Positions 1-9,077 are shown, numbered from the stretch's first letter. The stretch is DNA of 64,000 nucleotides from Actinoplanes italicus (GCF_003001815.1 NZ_PVMZ01000027.1:62001-126000), one strand, 5' to 3'. Notes: generated by a model from the sequence alone, not told the origin. Numbers and translations: made by a program.

Positions 1-1
1 G

Positions 2-3000
2 ACGATCTATCTGCTCGACCGGGAGCACACGCACTGGGCACATCGGCATGCCACGGATCCCGGGCGCCTCGATCCGCCGACGATGGACCGCGTCGTCTTC
101 ACCGCCGTACTAGGCGGCCCGGTTCGCCGTTCGCTCGGCACCACGCTGGTGCAAGCCCTGCAGGTGGCGCCGCCGAGTGATCTGGTCCTCGACGACCACC
201 TGTCCTGCTATCCGGCAGCCACGGATGGCAGCGTACTGGAACCGCTGTACCCGGACCGGCTCGCCGAAGACTTCCTGTCGCTGACCCTGCCCGGTCACGA
301 GACCGACTACCCGGCCCAGAGGTGGGCGGTCGCGACGGTCGGCCAGGTGGTGCGGAGCCGCGAACCGGCGGTGCTGGCCCGGTTGGCAACCTTCCTGACC
401 GCGGCTGCCGAACGGTGGCCGCATGTGGGCGAGACCTGTCTCTTCCCGCTTCTGAGGGAGCGGCCGGAGATCGCCGTGGAAGCCGGCAGCGCAGCGCTGA
501 CCGCCATCGCCCGGCTCCCCGCGGTGGGTGTTGACGTGCTGGCAGCTATCGAACCGCACCTTCCGCCGGCCCAGCACATGACGCTCGACGTGGGCACGGC
601 AGAGGTCCTGGCCGAGCTGACGCGCCGCCGGTTGGCCGCCACGACGGATGTGCTCGAGCGGGCCGAACTACACGCTGCGCTCGTTCCCCGGCTGCACCAG
701 GCGGGACGGTTCGACGAGGCGCTGGCTGTCGCGCGCGACGCGGTCGCCGGCTTCCGCGAGGTTGCAGGCCCGGCCCGCCCGGCACACCAGGAGGCCCTGG
801 CCCACGCCCTGATCAACCTGTCGGCCGCCGAGAACAGGGCGAATCATACCGACGCGGCGAACAGTGCGGCGGCCGAGGCGGTGTCGATTCTCCAGGACCT
901 CCCCGGTACCGGCGCGCTGGAACTCGCGACTGCTCTGGCCGCCCAGAGCCGAGCAGCTTTCGACGACGGTGACCGGCCCGCAGCGGTCACGGCGCTGCGT
1001 CGAGCCGTCGAGACGTTAAGGTCCTCACGGGTGCAGGACCAGGCCGTCCAGACCCTGCTCGCCGGCACCATGATGAACTTGAGCGGTATGCTGCCGGGCC
1101 TGGCGTCGCGTTCGGCGGCCCACGCCGTCGCGGCGGAGGCGGTCGCCATCTATCGGGAGTTGGCTGCGAGGGATCCGCAAACGTACCGGCCGGACCTAGC
1201 CGGCGCCCTGATCAATCTCGCCGGGCACACCACCGGCCGTCGATTCTCCGGCGGCCTGCGCCGCGGAACCGCTCAGCGGTTGCTCCGCGAATCAGTCTCC
1301 CTGTTCCGCGAACTCGAACGCAGCAACCCGGACTTCTACCGGGAGCCTCTCGCAATGGCGCTCAGCAATCTGAGCATCGTGCTCTCCGGGCGCGAGAACC
1401 GCACCGAGGCGTCAGCCGTGGCGGCCGAGTCGGTGCAGCTCCGACGCCGGCTGGCCGAACGTAACCCGGTACGGCACCTACATGACCTCGCGAGCGGGCT
1501 GGACACCTATGGCTCGCGGCTCGCCATGACAGATCGGCGGGACGAGGCGCTGGCGGCGATGACCGAATCAGCGGAGATCCTCCTGCGCCTGTTCCAGGCG
1601 GATCCGCGGCGGTACGGCGAGCGACTCGCCGCCTCGCACCGGCGCCTCGGCACTTACCTGAAATCACTCACCTTCTACGAACGCGGCAATCCGCGCCGGA
1701 TGCGCGCCATGTTGCAATCAGCCGCGTTTCGCGCGGCGATGGAGGACGGGCGCCGCGTTCACGCCGCGATCACCACCGCGTTGACCAGCGACGCCGCACC
1801 CATCCTGGCCAGGGAGAGGGATGAGCCGCGGTCCGCGGAAACTCCCGATCGCCCGATCACTCCAGTCAACCCGGAAGAACATGACGACCCTCATGGACAT
1901 TTCGAGCAGGCGATCTACCTGGCCGACCGGCTGCACGCTCGGATCGGGGCGTTCCTCCAGGCGCCGGGCGACGCCACGCCCCTGCTGGCCGAACAGGCGC
2001 GCGCCGAGGCGGACACCGTACGCAGGATCGGCGCGGACTACCGTTCGGATGCCGCTACCGGACTGTTTCAGACGCTGGCCATGTTCCACGCGCTCCGATT
2101 CCAACTGACTGAGGGCGTGGGCAAGGCCGAGGAAATCGCGTACGCCGCCGCGGCACTGGACCGCCTGGACGAAGAGGACGCGCCTGTCGGCGACGTCGTC
2201 CGGACGACGGTCGCGGAGGGACTCGATGTCGTCATGGACTACGCGGCTGCGGTCGCGGACCAGCACCCGGACGAGGCCGCCGCACTGTTCGCGCCCTTGG
2301 CGCGGCACCTGCCCCGCGGCCATCCCCGGCGGGGGGAACTGCTGAGTGACTACTGGGATGTGGTCTATTCCCGTTATGAGCGGACTCGGCAGTCGGGGGA
2401 CCTGGACCACGCCGTGCAACTGGCGCGGGAGGCGGCCGCACTCACCGCGGCCGACGACCCGAATCGCGCGGCCCGCTTCTCCAAACTAGCGACGTCGCTG
2501 AGATCCGCCTACTTGTCGACCGGGAATGCCCGTCTCGCGGCCGAGCAGGTCGACTCTGCCCGCGAATCGCTGGCAGCCACCGCACGTGAGCACCGCTCCT
2601 ACGCCTATCGACTTCGGGGCCTCTGCCAAGCGCTCTGCGACAGGTTCGAGGCCGACCGATCCGGCGCTGATCTCGAGGAGGCCGTCCACATCGGCCGGCA
2701 GGCGCTCGAGGCGTGGCCGGGCGGTGACCCGGTGAAGGCTGAGCTCCAGGCGGTCGTCAGCCGGGCGCTCTTTCTGACGTACGAGCACCGCCTCGGCCGC
2801 GCTGCCCTCGACGAGGCAATCGAGCTCTCCATCTCCGCTGCCCGCGGGATGCCCGCCGGCCATTCGCATCGGCGCACCGCCCTGATCAACCTGGCTCGCC
2901 ACCGGCATGCGAGAGCGATGCTGACCGGGTCCTACGACGATCTCGAGGGCGCCATCGCGGCCGTCCGTGAGGTGCTCGAACTGACGCCGCCCGAAAACCC

Positions 3001-3085
3001 GGATCGGGCACACTACGCCACGATGCTGCGGCAGTTGAGCCACACGCGGTCGACCCAGTTCTCCGCAGACGGTCTCGGTAGCTGA
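2..3085 (+). CDS. TPR-repeat protein, 5' end outside the window
   Basis: The reading frame is open from base 2 to the TGA at 3083-3085, giving at least 1027 residues, so the ATG at 83 is probably internal and the true start lies upstream. From roughly residue 220 onward the protein is built of helical repeats of TPR type, with recurring patterns such as EAL..A.EAV.IYREL and L.NLS. Similar blocks form the C-terminal sensor half of actinobacterial STAND NTPases and related signalling ATPases; that the missing N-terminus is such an ATPase is inference. No catalytic motif is visible in the part seen. The gene stands alone; the next gene is convergent. Confidence 0.8.
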   Translation, partial: TIYLLDREHTHWAHRHATDPGRLDPPTMDRVVFTAVLGGPVRRSLGTTLVQALQVAPPSDLVLDDHLSCYPAATDGSVLEPLYPDRLAEDFLSLTLPGHETDYPAQRWAVATVGQVVRSREPAVLARLATFLTAAAERWPHVGETCLFPLLRERPEIAVEAGSAALTAIARLPAVGVDVLAAIEPHLPPAQHMTLDVGTAEVLAELTRRRLAATTDVLERAELHAALVPRLHQAGRFDEALAVARDAVAGFREVAGPARPAHQEALAHALINLSAAENRANHTDAANSAAAEAVSILQDLPGTGALELATALAAQSRAAFDDGDRPAAVTALRRAVETLRSSRVQDQAVQTLLAGTMMNLSGMLPGLASRSAAHAVAAEAVAIYRELAARDPQTYRPDLAGALINLAGHTTGRRFSGGLRRGTAQRLLRESVSLFRELERSNPDFYREPLAMALSNLSIVLSGRENRTEASAVAAESVQLRRRLAERNPVRHLHDLASGLDTYGSRLAMTDRRDEALAAMTESAEILLRLFQADPRRYGERLAASHRRLGTYLKSLTFYERGNPRRMRAMLQSAAFRAAMEDGRRVHAAITTALTSDAAPILARERDEPRSAETPDRPITPVNPEEHDDPHGHFEQAIYLADRLHARIGAFLQAPGDATPLLAEQARAEADTVRRIGADYRSDAATGLFQTLAMFHALRFQLTEGVGKAEEIAYAAAALDRLDEEDAPVGDVVRTTVAEGLDVVMDYAAAVADQHPDEAAALFAPLARHLPRGHPRRGELLSDYWDVVYSRYERTRQSGDLDHAVQLAREAAALTAADDPNRAARFSKLATSLRSAYLSTGNARLAAEQVDSARESLAATAREHRSYAYRLRGLCQALCDRFEADRSGADLEEAVHIGRQALEAWPGGDPVKAELQAVVSRALFLTYEHRLGRAALDEAIELSISAARGMPAGHSHRRTALINLARHRHARAMLTGSYDDLEGAIAAVREVLELTPPENPDRAHYATMLRQLSHTRSTQFSADGLGS

Positions 3086-3088
3086 ACC

Positions 3089-3132
3089 GGCAGTCGTACC
3101 CCCCGCTTCGACCGGCCGGCCCTGGCCCTGAT
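3089..3132 (-). repeat. Degenerate copy of the recombinase 5' sequence (44 bp)
   Basis: This 44-bp stretch matches 9034-9077 at about 36 of 44 positions in the same orientation, with a shared exact core GCTTCGACCGG. The second copy spans the start codon of the frameshifted tyrosine recombinase; here the start triplet is changed (CGT on the plus strand instead of CAT). It begins three bases after the stop of the TPR gene and is the only structure seen in the 237-bp gap 3086-3322. It looks like the remnant of the 5' end of a second recombinase element. Confidence 0.5.
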
Positions 3133-3322
3133 CGTGGAGATCTGCGGCCGATGCTTCATGTCGGTTCGGAGTGTGAGGGTGGCCTCGTCAGCACCGCTGA
3201 AGGTCATCCGTTTGAAGTGGCCGAGGTCGACGCCGACAAGGCTGAGCAGCCGGCCCTGTGGGGCCGCAGCGCGCGAGGCTGCGTTCGCGCACCGGGTGCA
3301 CACGGCGCGCCGAGGCCGTGGG

Positions 3323-3988
3323 TCACTCCAGGCTGCGCCCGCCCGCGCGGACGAGCCCCGACTCGTACGCAAAGATGACAGCCTGGACGCGATCACGCAG
3401 GTTGAGCTTCATCAACACCCGGGCCACGTGGGTCTTCACCGTGGCCTCGCCCACGGTGAGCGCCGCGGCGATCTCGGCATTCGACAGGCCGCGCGCCACT
3501 AGCCGCAGCACTTCCGCCTCACGCGGTGTCAACCCGCCCACCTCGGGTGGCGGCAGCGGGCCGGGCTGGCCGGCGAACGCCGCGATCACCCGCGTGGTGA
3601 TCGCCGGATCGAGCAGTGCCTCGCCCGCCGCGACCACCCGGATCGCAGTGATCAGATGCTCCGGCGAGGAGACCTTGAGCAGGAAACCGCTGGCCCCGGC
3701 GCGCAATGCCCGGTAAAGGTTCTCGTCCGAGTCGAACGTGGTGAGCACGATGACCCGGGGCGGATTCGGTGAGCCCAGCAGGGTTCCGGTGGCGGACAGG
3801 CCGTCCTGGCGGGGCATCGCGATGTCCATGAGGACGACATCCGGCCGCACCCGGCGAGCCACCATCACCGCCTCGGCCCCGTCTCCCGCCTCGCCCACCA
3901 CGACTATGTCCGGCTCGGTCTCGATGACCATGCGCAGGCCTGCCCGGACCATCCGCTGGTCGTCGGCGATCACCACCTTGATGCTCAC
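3323..3988 (-). CDS. NarL/FixJ-family response regulator
   Basis: A 221-aa two-domain DNA-binding regulator. The receiver domain (about residues 3-120) has the acidic pair D9/D10, phospho-acceptor D55 in VVLMD, and a conserved Lys in FLLK. A LuxR-type helix-turn-helix occupies about 150-210 (LTPREAEVLRLVARGLSN). It starts with GTG, and its first bases overlap the TGA of the kinase gene in a GTGA junction, so the two are translationally coupled. The partner kinase is therefore the cognate sensor. The target is not certain, but the divergent membrane-protein gene at 5291 is a natural candidate. Confidence 0.93.
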   Translation of the reverse strand: MSIKVVIADDQRMVRAGLRMVIETEPDIVVVGEAGDGAEAVMVARRVRPDVVLMDIAMPRQDGLSATGTLLGSPNPPRVIVLTTFDSDENLYRALRAGASGFLLKVSSPEHLITAIRVVAAGEALLDPAITTRVIAAFAGQPGPLPPPEVGGLTPREAEVLRLVARGLSNAEIAAALTVGEATVKTHVARVLMKLNLRDRVQAVIFAYESGLVRAGGRSLE

Positions 3989-5133
3989 CGGGCCACCGCC
4001 GCGGGCATCGGCAGCCGGGCCTCGACCGCGAACCCGCCCGTCGCCCGAGGGCCGACCCTCAGCTCGCCGCCGAACAGCGCCGCCCGTTCCCGCATGCCGA
4101 TCAGCCCCTGGCCGCCGACGTTCACGACGACCGCGCCGCCATCGTCGAGCACGCTCAGATACAGGCCGTCGGTTTGATACCCGACGGTCACCGTGACCCG
4201 CACCGGGCCCGCATGCTTGAGGACATTGGTCAATGCTTCCTGGACGATCCGGTATGCGGACAGGTCGACCGCGGGCGGCAGCGGCACCGGCGCCCCCCGC
4301 CGTCGCATGGTCACCGTCAGTCCCGCCTCGCGGACCTGGGCGATCAGCTCGTCAAGGCGGTCCAGTCCGGCGGGAGGCTGAGCGCTATCGGCGTCCTCGC
4401 CCCGCAACAACCCGAGCGTACGGCGCAGCTCCCCGACCGCCTCCCGCCCCGACGCCTCGATGCTGTGCAGCAACTCCCGGTCGACGCTCAACCCCGCGTC
4501 GAGCCGCCGCCGGACCACGCCGGCCTGGATCACCATCACGGTCACGCTGTGCGCCACCATGTCGTGCAGCTCGCGGGCAATCCGCACCCGCTCCTCCATG
4601 ACCGCCTCGCGTGCCTGCTGCTCCCGGATCGCCGCGCGCGCCGAGGCCGCCTCGTCGGTACGGCGCGCCTGCACCGCCACGGCCACGCCCAGCCCGTACG
4701 GAGCCAGGGGGAAGAACAGCGCGGCCATCGGGTCGCCGTCGTCGAACCACAGGTACATGCCTGTGGTGAGGAGTATCAGGGCGATGCCGAGCACGGTCCG
4801 CCGGCAGCGGCTCGTCGGCGGAACGCAACGGCCCACCGTGTACGCCGCGATCATCATGGCGACCATCTGCCACAACCGGAAGTTGACTGTCTTCTCCCCG
4901 GCGATTGTCGCCTGGACGTAGAACATGTCGATCGGCGCGACCACGTGCGGCAGCATCGCGAGCAGCGGGATGCTGCGGCGCACCAGGATGAGGGCGCATA
5001 CCCCGGCCAGCACGTACGGCCACCAGCCGCCCGGCATCCGGATGAAGTACTCCTCGAGGAGCCCGAACGCCGCGAAGCCACCGGCCAGGGCGACATCCGT
5101 CGGCCGGATCGCGCGCAGCCCATCGGAGATCAT
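3985..5133 (-). CDS. Sensor histidine kinase, HisKA_3 (NarL-partner) family
   Basis: A 382-aa membrane kinase using the ATG at 5133 (start MISDGLRA); the frame stays open upstream, but the extra 81 residues are Arg/Pro-rich and would cross the divergent promoter. The N-terminal half has several hydrophobic segments (about residues 15-150). It is followed by a DHp helix with the phospho-acceptor His in ARELHDMVAHS and a C-terminal HATPase_c domain with the N-box (EALTNVLKHA) and a GQGLIGMRERA G-box. This architecture is typical of kinases that phosphorylate NarL-type regulators. It precedes the response regulator with a 4-bp overlap. Confidence 0.9.
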   Translation of the reverse strand: MISDGLRAIRPTDVALAGGFAAFGLLEEYFIRMPGGWWPYVLAGVCALILVRRSIPLLAMLPHVVAPIDMFYVQATIAGEKTVNFRLWQMVAMMIAAYTVGRCVPPTSRCRRTVLGIALILLTTGMYLWFDDGDPMAALFFPLAPYGLGVAVAVQARRTDEAASARAAIREQQAREAVMEERVRIARELHDMVAHSVTVMVIQAGVVRRRLDAGLSVDRELLHSIEASGREAVGELRRTLGLLRGEDADSAQPPAGLDRLDELIAQVREAGLTVTMRRRGAPVPLPPAVDLSAYRIVQEALTNVLKHAGPVRVTVTVGYQTDGLYLSVLDDGGAVVVNVGGQGLIGMRERAALFGGELRVGPRATGGFAVEARLPMPAAVAR

Positions 5134-5227
5134 GCGCCGACGGTACGTCCCGAATCGCGCCACCGAACCCCTCCCGAGGATGACGCGCCGTCCCCCGCGC
5201 GGCGGAGCCGAGTTCCGTCCGCGTGCG

Positions 5228-5256
5228 GGTGACCGCCGGGCCGGCCTTTCGTAGCG
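5228..5256 (+). promoter_or_regulatory. Candidate promoter for the 419-aa membrane protein
   Basis: A -35-like GTGACC (5228-5233) is followed after 17 bp by TAGCGT (5251-5256), which fits the TAnnnT form of actinobacterial -10 boxes, and predicts a leader of about 28 nt. The same hexamer pair with an 18-bp spacer lies upstream of the second two-component operon (minus strand, 13072-13101). Assignment rests on the motif only. Confidence 0.4.
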
Positions 5257-5290
5257 TCCGTCGCCAGAACTTCGAGGAAGGACTCTGCAA

Positions 5291-6550
5291 ATGTGGCGCA
5301 AAGCTACGGCGGCCTGCCTGGTGCTCGCCCCGATCGCGTTGACCGTCTCCACGGCGGTGGATCCGGCGCTGGGCACGGTGGAGGAGTACGGCGTCTACCG
5401 GGCCCATCCCGATGCCACCCAGTGGCATTCACTGCTCCTGCACTGGGCCTGGGCGCTGTTCGTCCCCGGTTTTCTCGGCCTGCTCGCCCCGGTCCGCCGG
5501 CGCGGCGTGGTGCTCGCGATCTTCGCCTGGGTGGCGACGGTAGTCGGCCTGGTCACCTTCGGGGCCCTCATGTCGGCAGACTTCGCCCTGCTCAGCCTCG
5601 AGCAGCAGAGCGGCGTGACCGACGCCCAACTGGCCGCCTGGGACGACCGGATGGCCGACCAGACCTGGGCGGTGCTGGGCTGGCAGCAACTCGGGATCCT
5701 CGGCTGGGGGCTGGCCCTGATGCTGACCCCGATCGCCGCCGCCCGGGCCCGGGTGATCAACTGGTGGACCGCGGGCCTGGCCCTCGCCGGGACGGTGCTC
5801 TACCTGCTCTTTGCGATCTCGCCGCTGCCGCTGTGCATTCTCGGGCCGGTCACGCTCGTCGTTGCGTACACCATGGCAGCCCGGCAGGTGCTCGGCTTCC
5901 GCGCCGCCGGCGATGAGCCGGGCGTGTTCGGCAGATTCCGGCGGCGCGCGGGCCAGATGTGCATGATCGCTGCCCCGCTGAGCTTCGCCGTGGGCATGGC
6001 CACCGTGCCGCCCGGCTCGCCCGAGCCCGACTCCATCCTCAAGCACCCGGATCTCGGGCAGGCAAGCGCGTTCTTCCTGCACCTGGCGTGGGTGCTGTTC
6101 ATCCCCGCGGTGCTCACGCTGGCCGCCCCGGGACGCCGCGTCACCCGGATCGCCAGCGGCCTGACCGTGCTCGGTCTGATCAACTTCAGCGGACTGATGT
6201 TCGGCGACTACCTCGACCTGGCCGCCCGCCAGTCCCTCGGCAACACAATCGCCGACCAGGCGGCCGAGACGCAGGGCGGGTACCTGACGTTCAGCCTGGG
6301 CTGGGTGCTGCCCGGCATGCTGCTGGCATTGCTCGGCCTGATAGTGGTGGCAACCAGCGCGGCCGTCGACCGAGTGGTGCGCTGGTGGGTGCCGGCCCTG
6401 GTCGGGGCAGGTTTGGCCGCGTTCTTCCTGCTGGGTCTCGGCCCGATCGGGGTGATCGGCCCGCTGCTGTTGCTGGGCGGCTTCGGGGCGGCCGCTGTCA
6501 CCCTGCGAACCCCGGCGGCCACCGAGGTCAGCGCGGTTCCGGTGGGCTGA
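5291..6550 (+). CDS. Polytopic membrane protein with an internal duplication
   Basis: A 419-aa integral membrane protein with about ten hydrophobic segments, preceded by a good ribosome site (AGGAAGGA) nine bases before the ATG. The two halves are related: the block from about residue 10 (AP.AL.VST..DP) through LLHWAWALFVPGFLGLLAP recurs from about residue 228 (APLSFAVGMATVPPG) through FLHLAWVLFIPAVLTLAAP. This suggests an ancient tandem duplication. No transport or enzymatic family was recognised. It is transcribed divergently from the neighbouring two-component pair, which may regulate it. Confidence 0.85.
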   Translation: MWRKATAACLVLAPIALTVSTAVDPALGTVEEYGVYRAHPDATQWHSLLLHWAWALFVPGFLGLLAPVRRRGVVLAIFAWVATVVGLVTFGALMSADFALLSLEQQSGVTDAQLAAWDDRMADQTWAVLGWQQLGILGWGLALMLTPIAAARARVINWWTAGLALAGTVLYLLFAISPLPLCILGPVTLVVAYTMAARQVLGFRAAGDEPGVFGRFRRRAGQMCMIAAPLSFAVGMATVPPGSPEPDSILKHPDLGQASAFFLHLAWVLFIPAVLTLAAPGRRVTRIASGLTVLGLINFSGLMFGDYLDLAARQSLGNTIADQAAETQGGYLTFSLGWVLPGMLLALLGLIVVATSAAVDRVVRWWVPALVGAGLAAFFLLGLGPIGVIGPLLLLGGFGAAAVTLRTPAATEVSAVPVG

Positions 6551-6556
6551 CCTCGG
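6522..6556 (+). terminator. Hairpin across the stop codon, probable terminator
   Basis: A perfect 11-bp stem (CCGAGGTCAGC 6522-6532 with GCTGACCTCGG 6546-6556) with a 13-nt loop overlaps the TGA of the membrane-protein gene. There is no T-run after it, as is common for actinobacterial terminators. Confidence 0.5.
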
Positions 6557-7027
6557 AGGCCGCCCCAGAAATGCGCCTGCACCATCGCGACCAGGGCGAG
6601 GCGGGAGCGTGCCGTTGACAGAATCGGGCTTCAGCCGAGCGGACGCCTACGCAACCTGATCGAGATAGTGCCTTCGCTGCGGCCCGAAGGCACTATCTCT
6701 TCGAAGTTGCGTGGATCGTGACCGCGCCAAATCGCGTCACGGAATGAGCGAGGACATGCGTGCCGTCGTCGCGCGCATGCTCGAACCCGGCAATGCGACT
6801 CACCTCCCCGACATGGTTCGTGACCTGCAGGTGAGTGCCGCCTCTGCCGGCGCGGACACAGTTGGAGCTCGGCCGCCGCCTCGGCCCGTCGCCGAGGGCC
6901 AGCCCCTGCAGCCCGGACGTCCTCACATGCTCAGGCTCGAAACCTGTCTGCCTAACGTCTCCCAGCGAGCATTCTCCGCGGCAGATCCGGATATCCGCTC
7001 TACGCTGGTGAGAGTGTCAACTTTTAT
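6551..7027. other. Gene-poor gap with a long hairpin
   Basis: Nothing here looks like a convincing gene. A 106-codon frame (6711-7031, plus) has no recognisable domain and no strong ribosome site. The only clear structure is the hairpin at 6649-6712, described separately. The stretch marks the left border of an accessory block (pentapeptide gene and recombinase) with a lower GC content than its surroundings. Confidence 0.5.
6649..6712. repeat. 64-nt two-part inverted repeat
   Basis: An inner perfect 15-bp stem (GAGATAGTGCCTTCG 6662-6676 with its complement 6685-6699) has an 8-nt loop. It is flanked by an outer 7-bp stem (ACGCAAC 6649-6655 with GTTGCGT 6706-6712), leaving a symmetrical 6x6 internal loop. 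The inner stem is AT-richer than the region. No T-tract follows on either strand, so it is not a classical terminator; a structured RNA or the relic of a small mobile element are alternatives. Confidence 0.75.
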
Positions 7028-7954
7028 TTAGCGACGCCTGTAGTGGCTTTTCGGGTCGGATACCGATATGCAGCCACGAGCTGTGGGGTCGAACGCCTCG
7101 GGCCATTTGGTCCTTGCATCGAACTTCGCACCGTTCAGCACTGCACCATTCAGATTCGCACCGGCAAGATCGGCCCCCCATAGCATCGCTCCCGCAAGGT
7201 CAGCGCCGGAAAGATCTGCCTCACGCAAATCGCAGTCACCAAGATCGGCGCCTACTAGGGAACAATCACCGAGTCGAGCACCAGCGAGAGAAGAGACGCC
7301 AAAGAGTGCGTGATCGAAGCAGAGGCCCCACATGCGAGCCCTTCGTAGGTCCACGAATGTAAGGCGCGGTAGCTCGCTACTTGAAGCTCGGTGAAGCCGT
7401 CCGAGAACTGTGACTGCACTCTGGACATCGCTGGCGCGCATTGCAAGAGTCGGCTGCTGCAGAACAGGGAGTACGTCACCTGCCGAAGATGATCCTGGCC
7501 ACGGTGCATGACCTCGGACGAAGGCGCTGAGAATTGCCGTGACGGCGTCGCAGTCGTCCGGAGAATTGCGGGCGATCCGCTCCAAAGCATAAATCCCGCC
7601 AATCCGTACATCCATGTTGGTTGCGCCTAGGTGGTCGACAGCCCGCGTAAATCGCTCAGTCACTTGACCGTCGCGTGAGACCCTAAGTTCAGCCTCATTG
7701 ACGCGGAGTCGGCGAAAGGCGGCGTAAGCGCCCAGCAATACAGCAGCGCCAGCTATTGCCTGTGTCAGCGTTTGGCGCGCTTGCCCCGTAGCTTCTATTC
7801 GCTTTACGCCGTCGAGGGGCTGGTCGCCCATGTCGAGATCGACAATTAAGCCAGGGGCCAGAAAGATGATCGCGAAGGCGCTACAGATGATCGTCGTCGA
7901 GGTAAGGGCGACACCTACCGCCTTGGCGGGTAAACGACTCCACTGCTTCCTCAT
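7028..7954 (-). CDS. Membrane-anchored pentapeptide-repeat protein
   Basis: A 308-aa protein. Two hydrophobic segments (about residues 12-34 and 62-82) are followed by a conserved linker, VTERFTRAVDHLG and GGIYALERIARNS, that is typical of actinobacterial pentapeptide-repeat membrane proteins. The C-terminal quarter (about 200-280) holds A(D/N)L-type pentapeptides such as ADLSG, ADLAG and ANLNG, which form a right-handed beta-helix. The function is unknown; the family includes DNA-mimic topoisomerase protectors, but membrane forms like this have no assigned role. The GC content of the gene is visibly lower than its neighbours, which together with the adjacent recombinase suggests transfer. 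Confidence 0.87.
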   Translation of the reverse strand: MRKQWSRLPAKAVGVALTSTTIICSAFAIIFLAPGLIVDLDMGDQPLDGVKRIEATGQARQTLTQAIAGAAVLLGAYAAFRRLRVNEAELRVSRDGQVTERFTRAVDHLGATNMDVRIGGIYALERIARNSPDDCDAVTAILSAFVRGHAPWPGSSSAGDVLPVLQQPTLAMRASDVQSAVTVLGRLHRASSSELPRLTFVDLRRARMWGLCFDHALFGVSSLAGARLGDCSLVGADLGDCDLREADLSGADLAGAMLWGADLAGANLNGAVLNGAKFDARTKWPEAFDPTARGCISVSDPKSHYRRR

Positions 7955-8126
7955 GTTCCGATCGAATCAAATCACTGCAATTGTGAATATTCCTCGCGTC
8001 GACATGGGTGGGAGCGCGTGGATCGCCTGGATGGTACCTGTTTATCGCGCGCTCGCTGTTCCTTGAGGCCGGTGCGGATCTGATCTTCGCCGCACTCTCA
8101 TCGGCACGACCGCGTGTTGATGCTGG

Positions 8127-9042
8127 CTACGTTCCGGAGGCCATGAAGGTGGCGAGGATGTAGTTGGGGTGGCGGTCGAGGTTCTTGCGGGCGGTCGTAG
8201 TGGATGGTGGTGCGGGGGTCGGTGTGTCGTGCGGCGATCTGGACGTCGCGGAGGCTGACGCCGGCGTCGAGCATGGTGGTGACGAAGGTGTGGCGCAGCA
8301 TGTGCGGGTGCATCTTGGGGATCCGCAGCTCGGCGGTCTCGGCCAGGTGCTTGAGCCGGCGGGTCGCCGCGTGCCGGTCCATCCGACAGCGGCGGGCGTT
8401 GCGCAGGATCGGCCCGTCATCGCGGTCGTCGACGGCGCGGTCGATCGCTCGGGCCACCGCTGGCGGTAGTGGCACGAGGACTACCTTGCCGCCTTTGCCG
8501 CGGACCTTGAGCACGCGGTGGCCGTGCTCCTCGCCGAGGTCGGCGATGTTGGCGCCGCAGGCTTCGAAGATCCGCAATCCGAGCAGTCCGAGCATCGCGA
8601 CGAGTGCGTAGTCGTTGATGTTGGCCGACAGCCGGGCTGCGGTGATCATCGCCTCGAACTGCAGATGGCTGAGGCCGAGAGTGGGTGACTCGGGTGGCAC
8701 CAGTGGCCGGCGGACGTAGTCGGCGGGTGAGTGCGGCAGGATCTCGTCGATCACGCAGACGCGGTAGAAGCCGATCACGACCGACAGCCGCCGGGACACC
8801 GTCGAGGGCTGGTAACAGTGGACGTCCTGCAACCAGCGCACGTAACGCTCGACGTCCGTGCGAGCCGCGGCGAGCGGGTTCAAGGGTTGGTCAGCCGACC
8901 ACTGCAGGAACACCTTCAGGTCGGAATCGGTGTGCAGCCGGGACTGACCGCGGTAGCGGCCGAGGTAGGCGGCCACGGCGGCCATCAGGAGGCGCGAGTC
9001 AGAAGTGGCGAGGTTGGGCTGGGATGCTGTTGAGGTAGTCAT
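8127..9042 (-). pseudogene. Tyrosine recombinase (phage-integrase family), frameshifted near the C-terminus
   Basis: From the ATG at 9042 (start MTTSTASQ) the protein has a SAM-like N-terminal core-binding domain and a catalytic domain. The full set of tyrosine-recombinase residues is visible: Arg in LLGLRIFE, Lys in RGKGGK, HxxR in HMLRHTF, His in ARHTD and the nucleophile Tyr in IHYDR. Just after this Tyr the frame changes. Reading continues in another frame as ARKNLDRHPNYILATFMASGT and a stop at 8127, the expected family C-terminus. The bases fit a loss of two nucleotides in a GC-rich CGCGCCCGC run. The unshifted frame instead runs to 8098 with a foreign tail. The enzyme may be dead, or still active because all catalytic residues precede the shift. 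Confidence 0.82.
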
Positions 9043-9077
9043 ACCCCACGCTTCGACCGGCCAGTTCGCGCCCTGAT
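9034..9077 (-). repeat. 44-bp repeat spanning the recombinase start
   Basis: This is the intact partner of the degenerate copy at 3089-3132 (about 82 percent identity, direct orientation, 5.9 kb apart). It covers the recombinase ATG and 35 bp of its leader. Confidence 0.5.

Noticed and set aside
6711..7031. A 106-codon gene
   Set aside because: It starts inside the hairpin, has no ribosome site, no domain and unusual composition.
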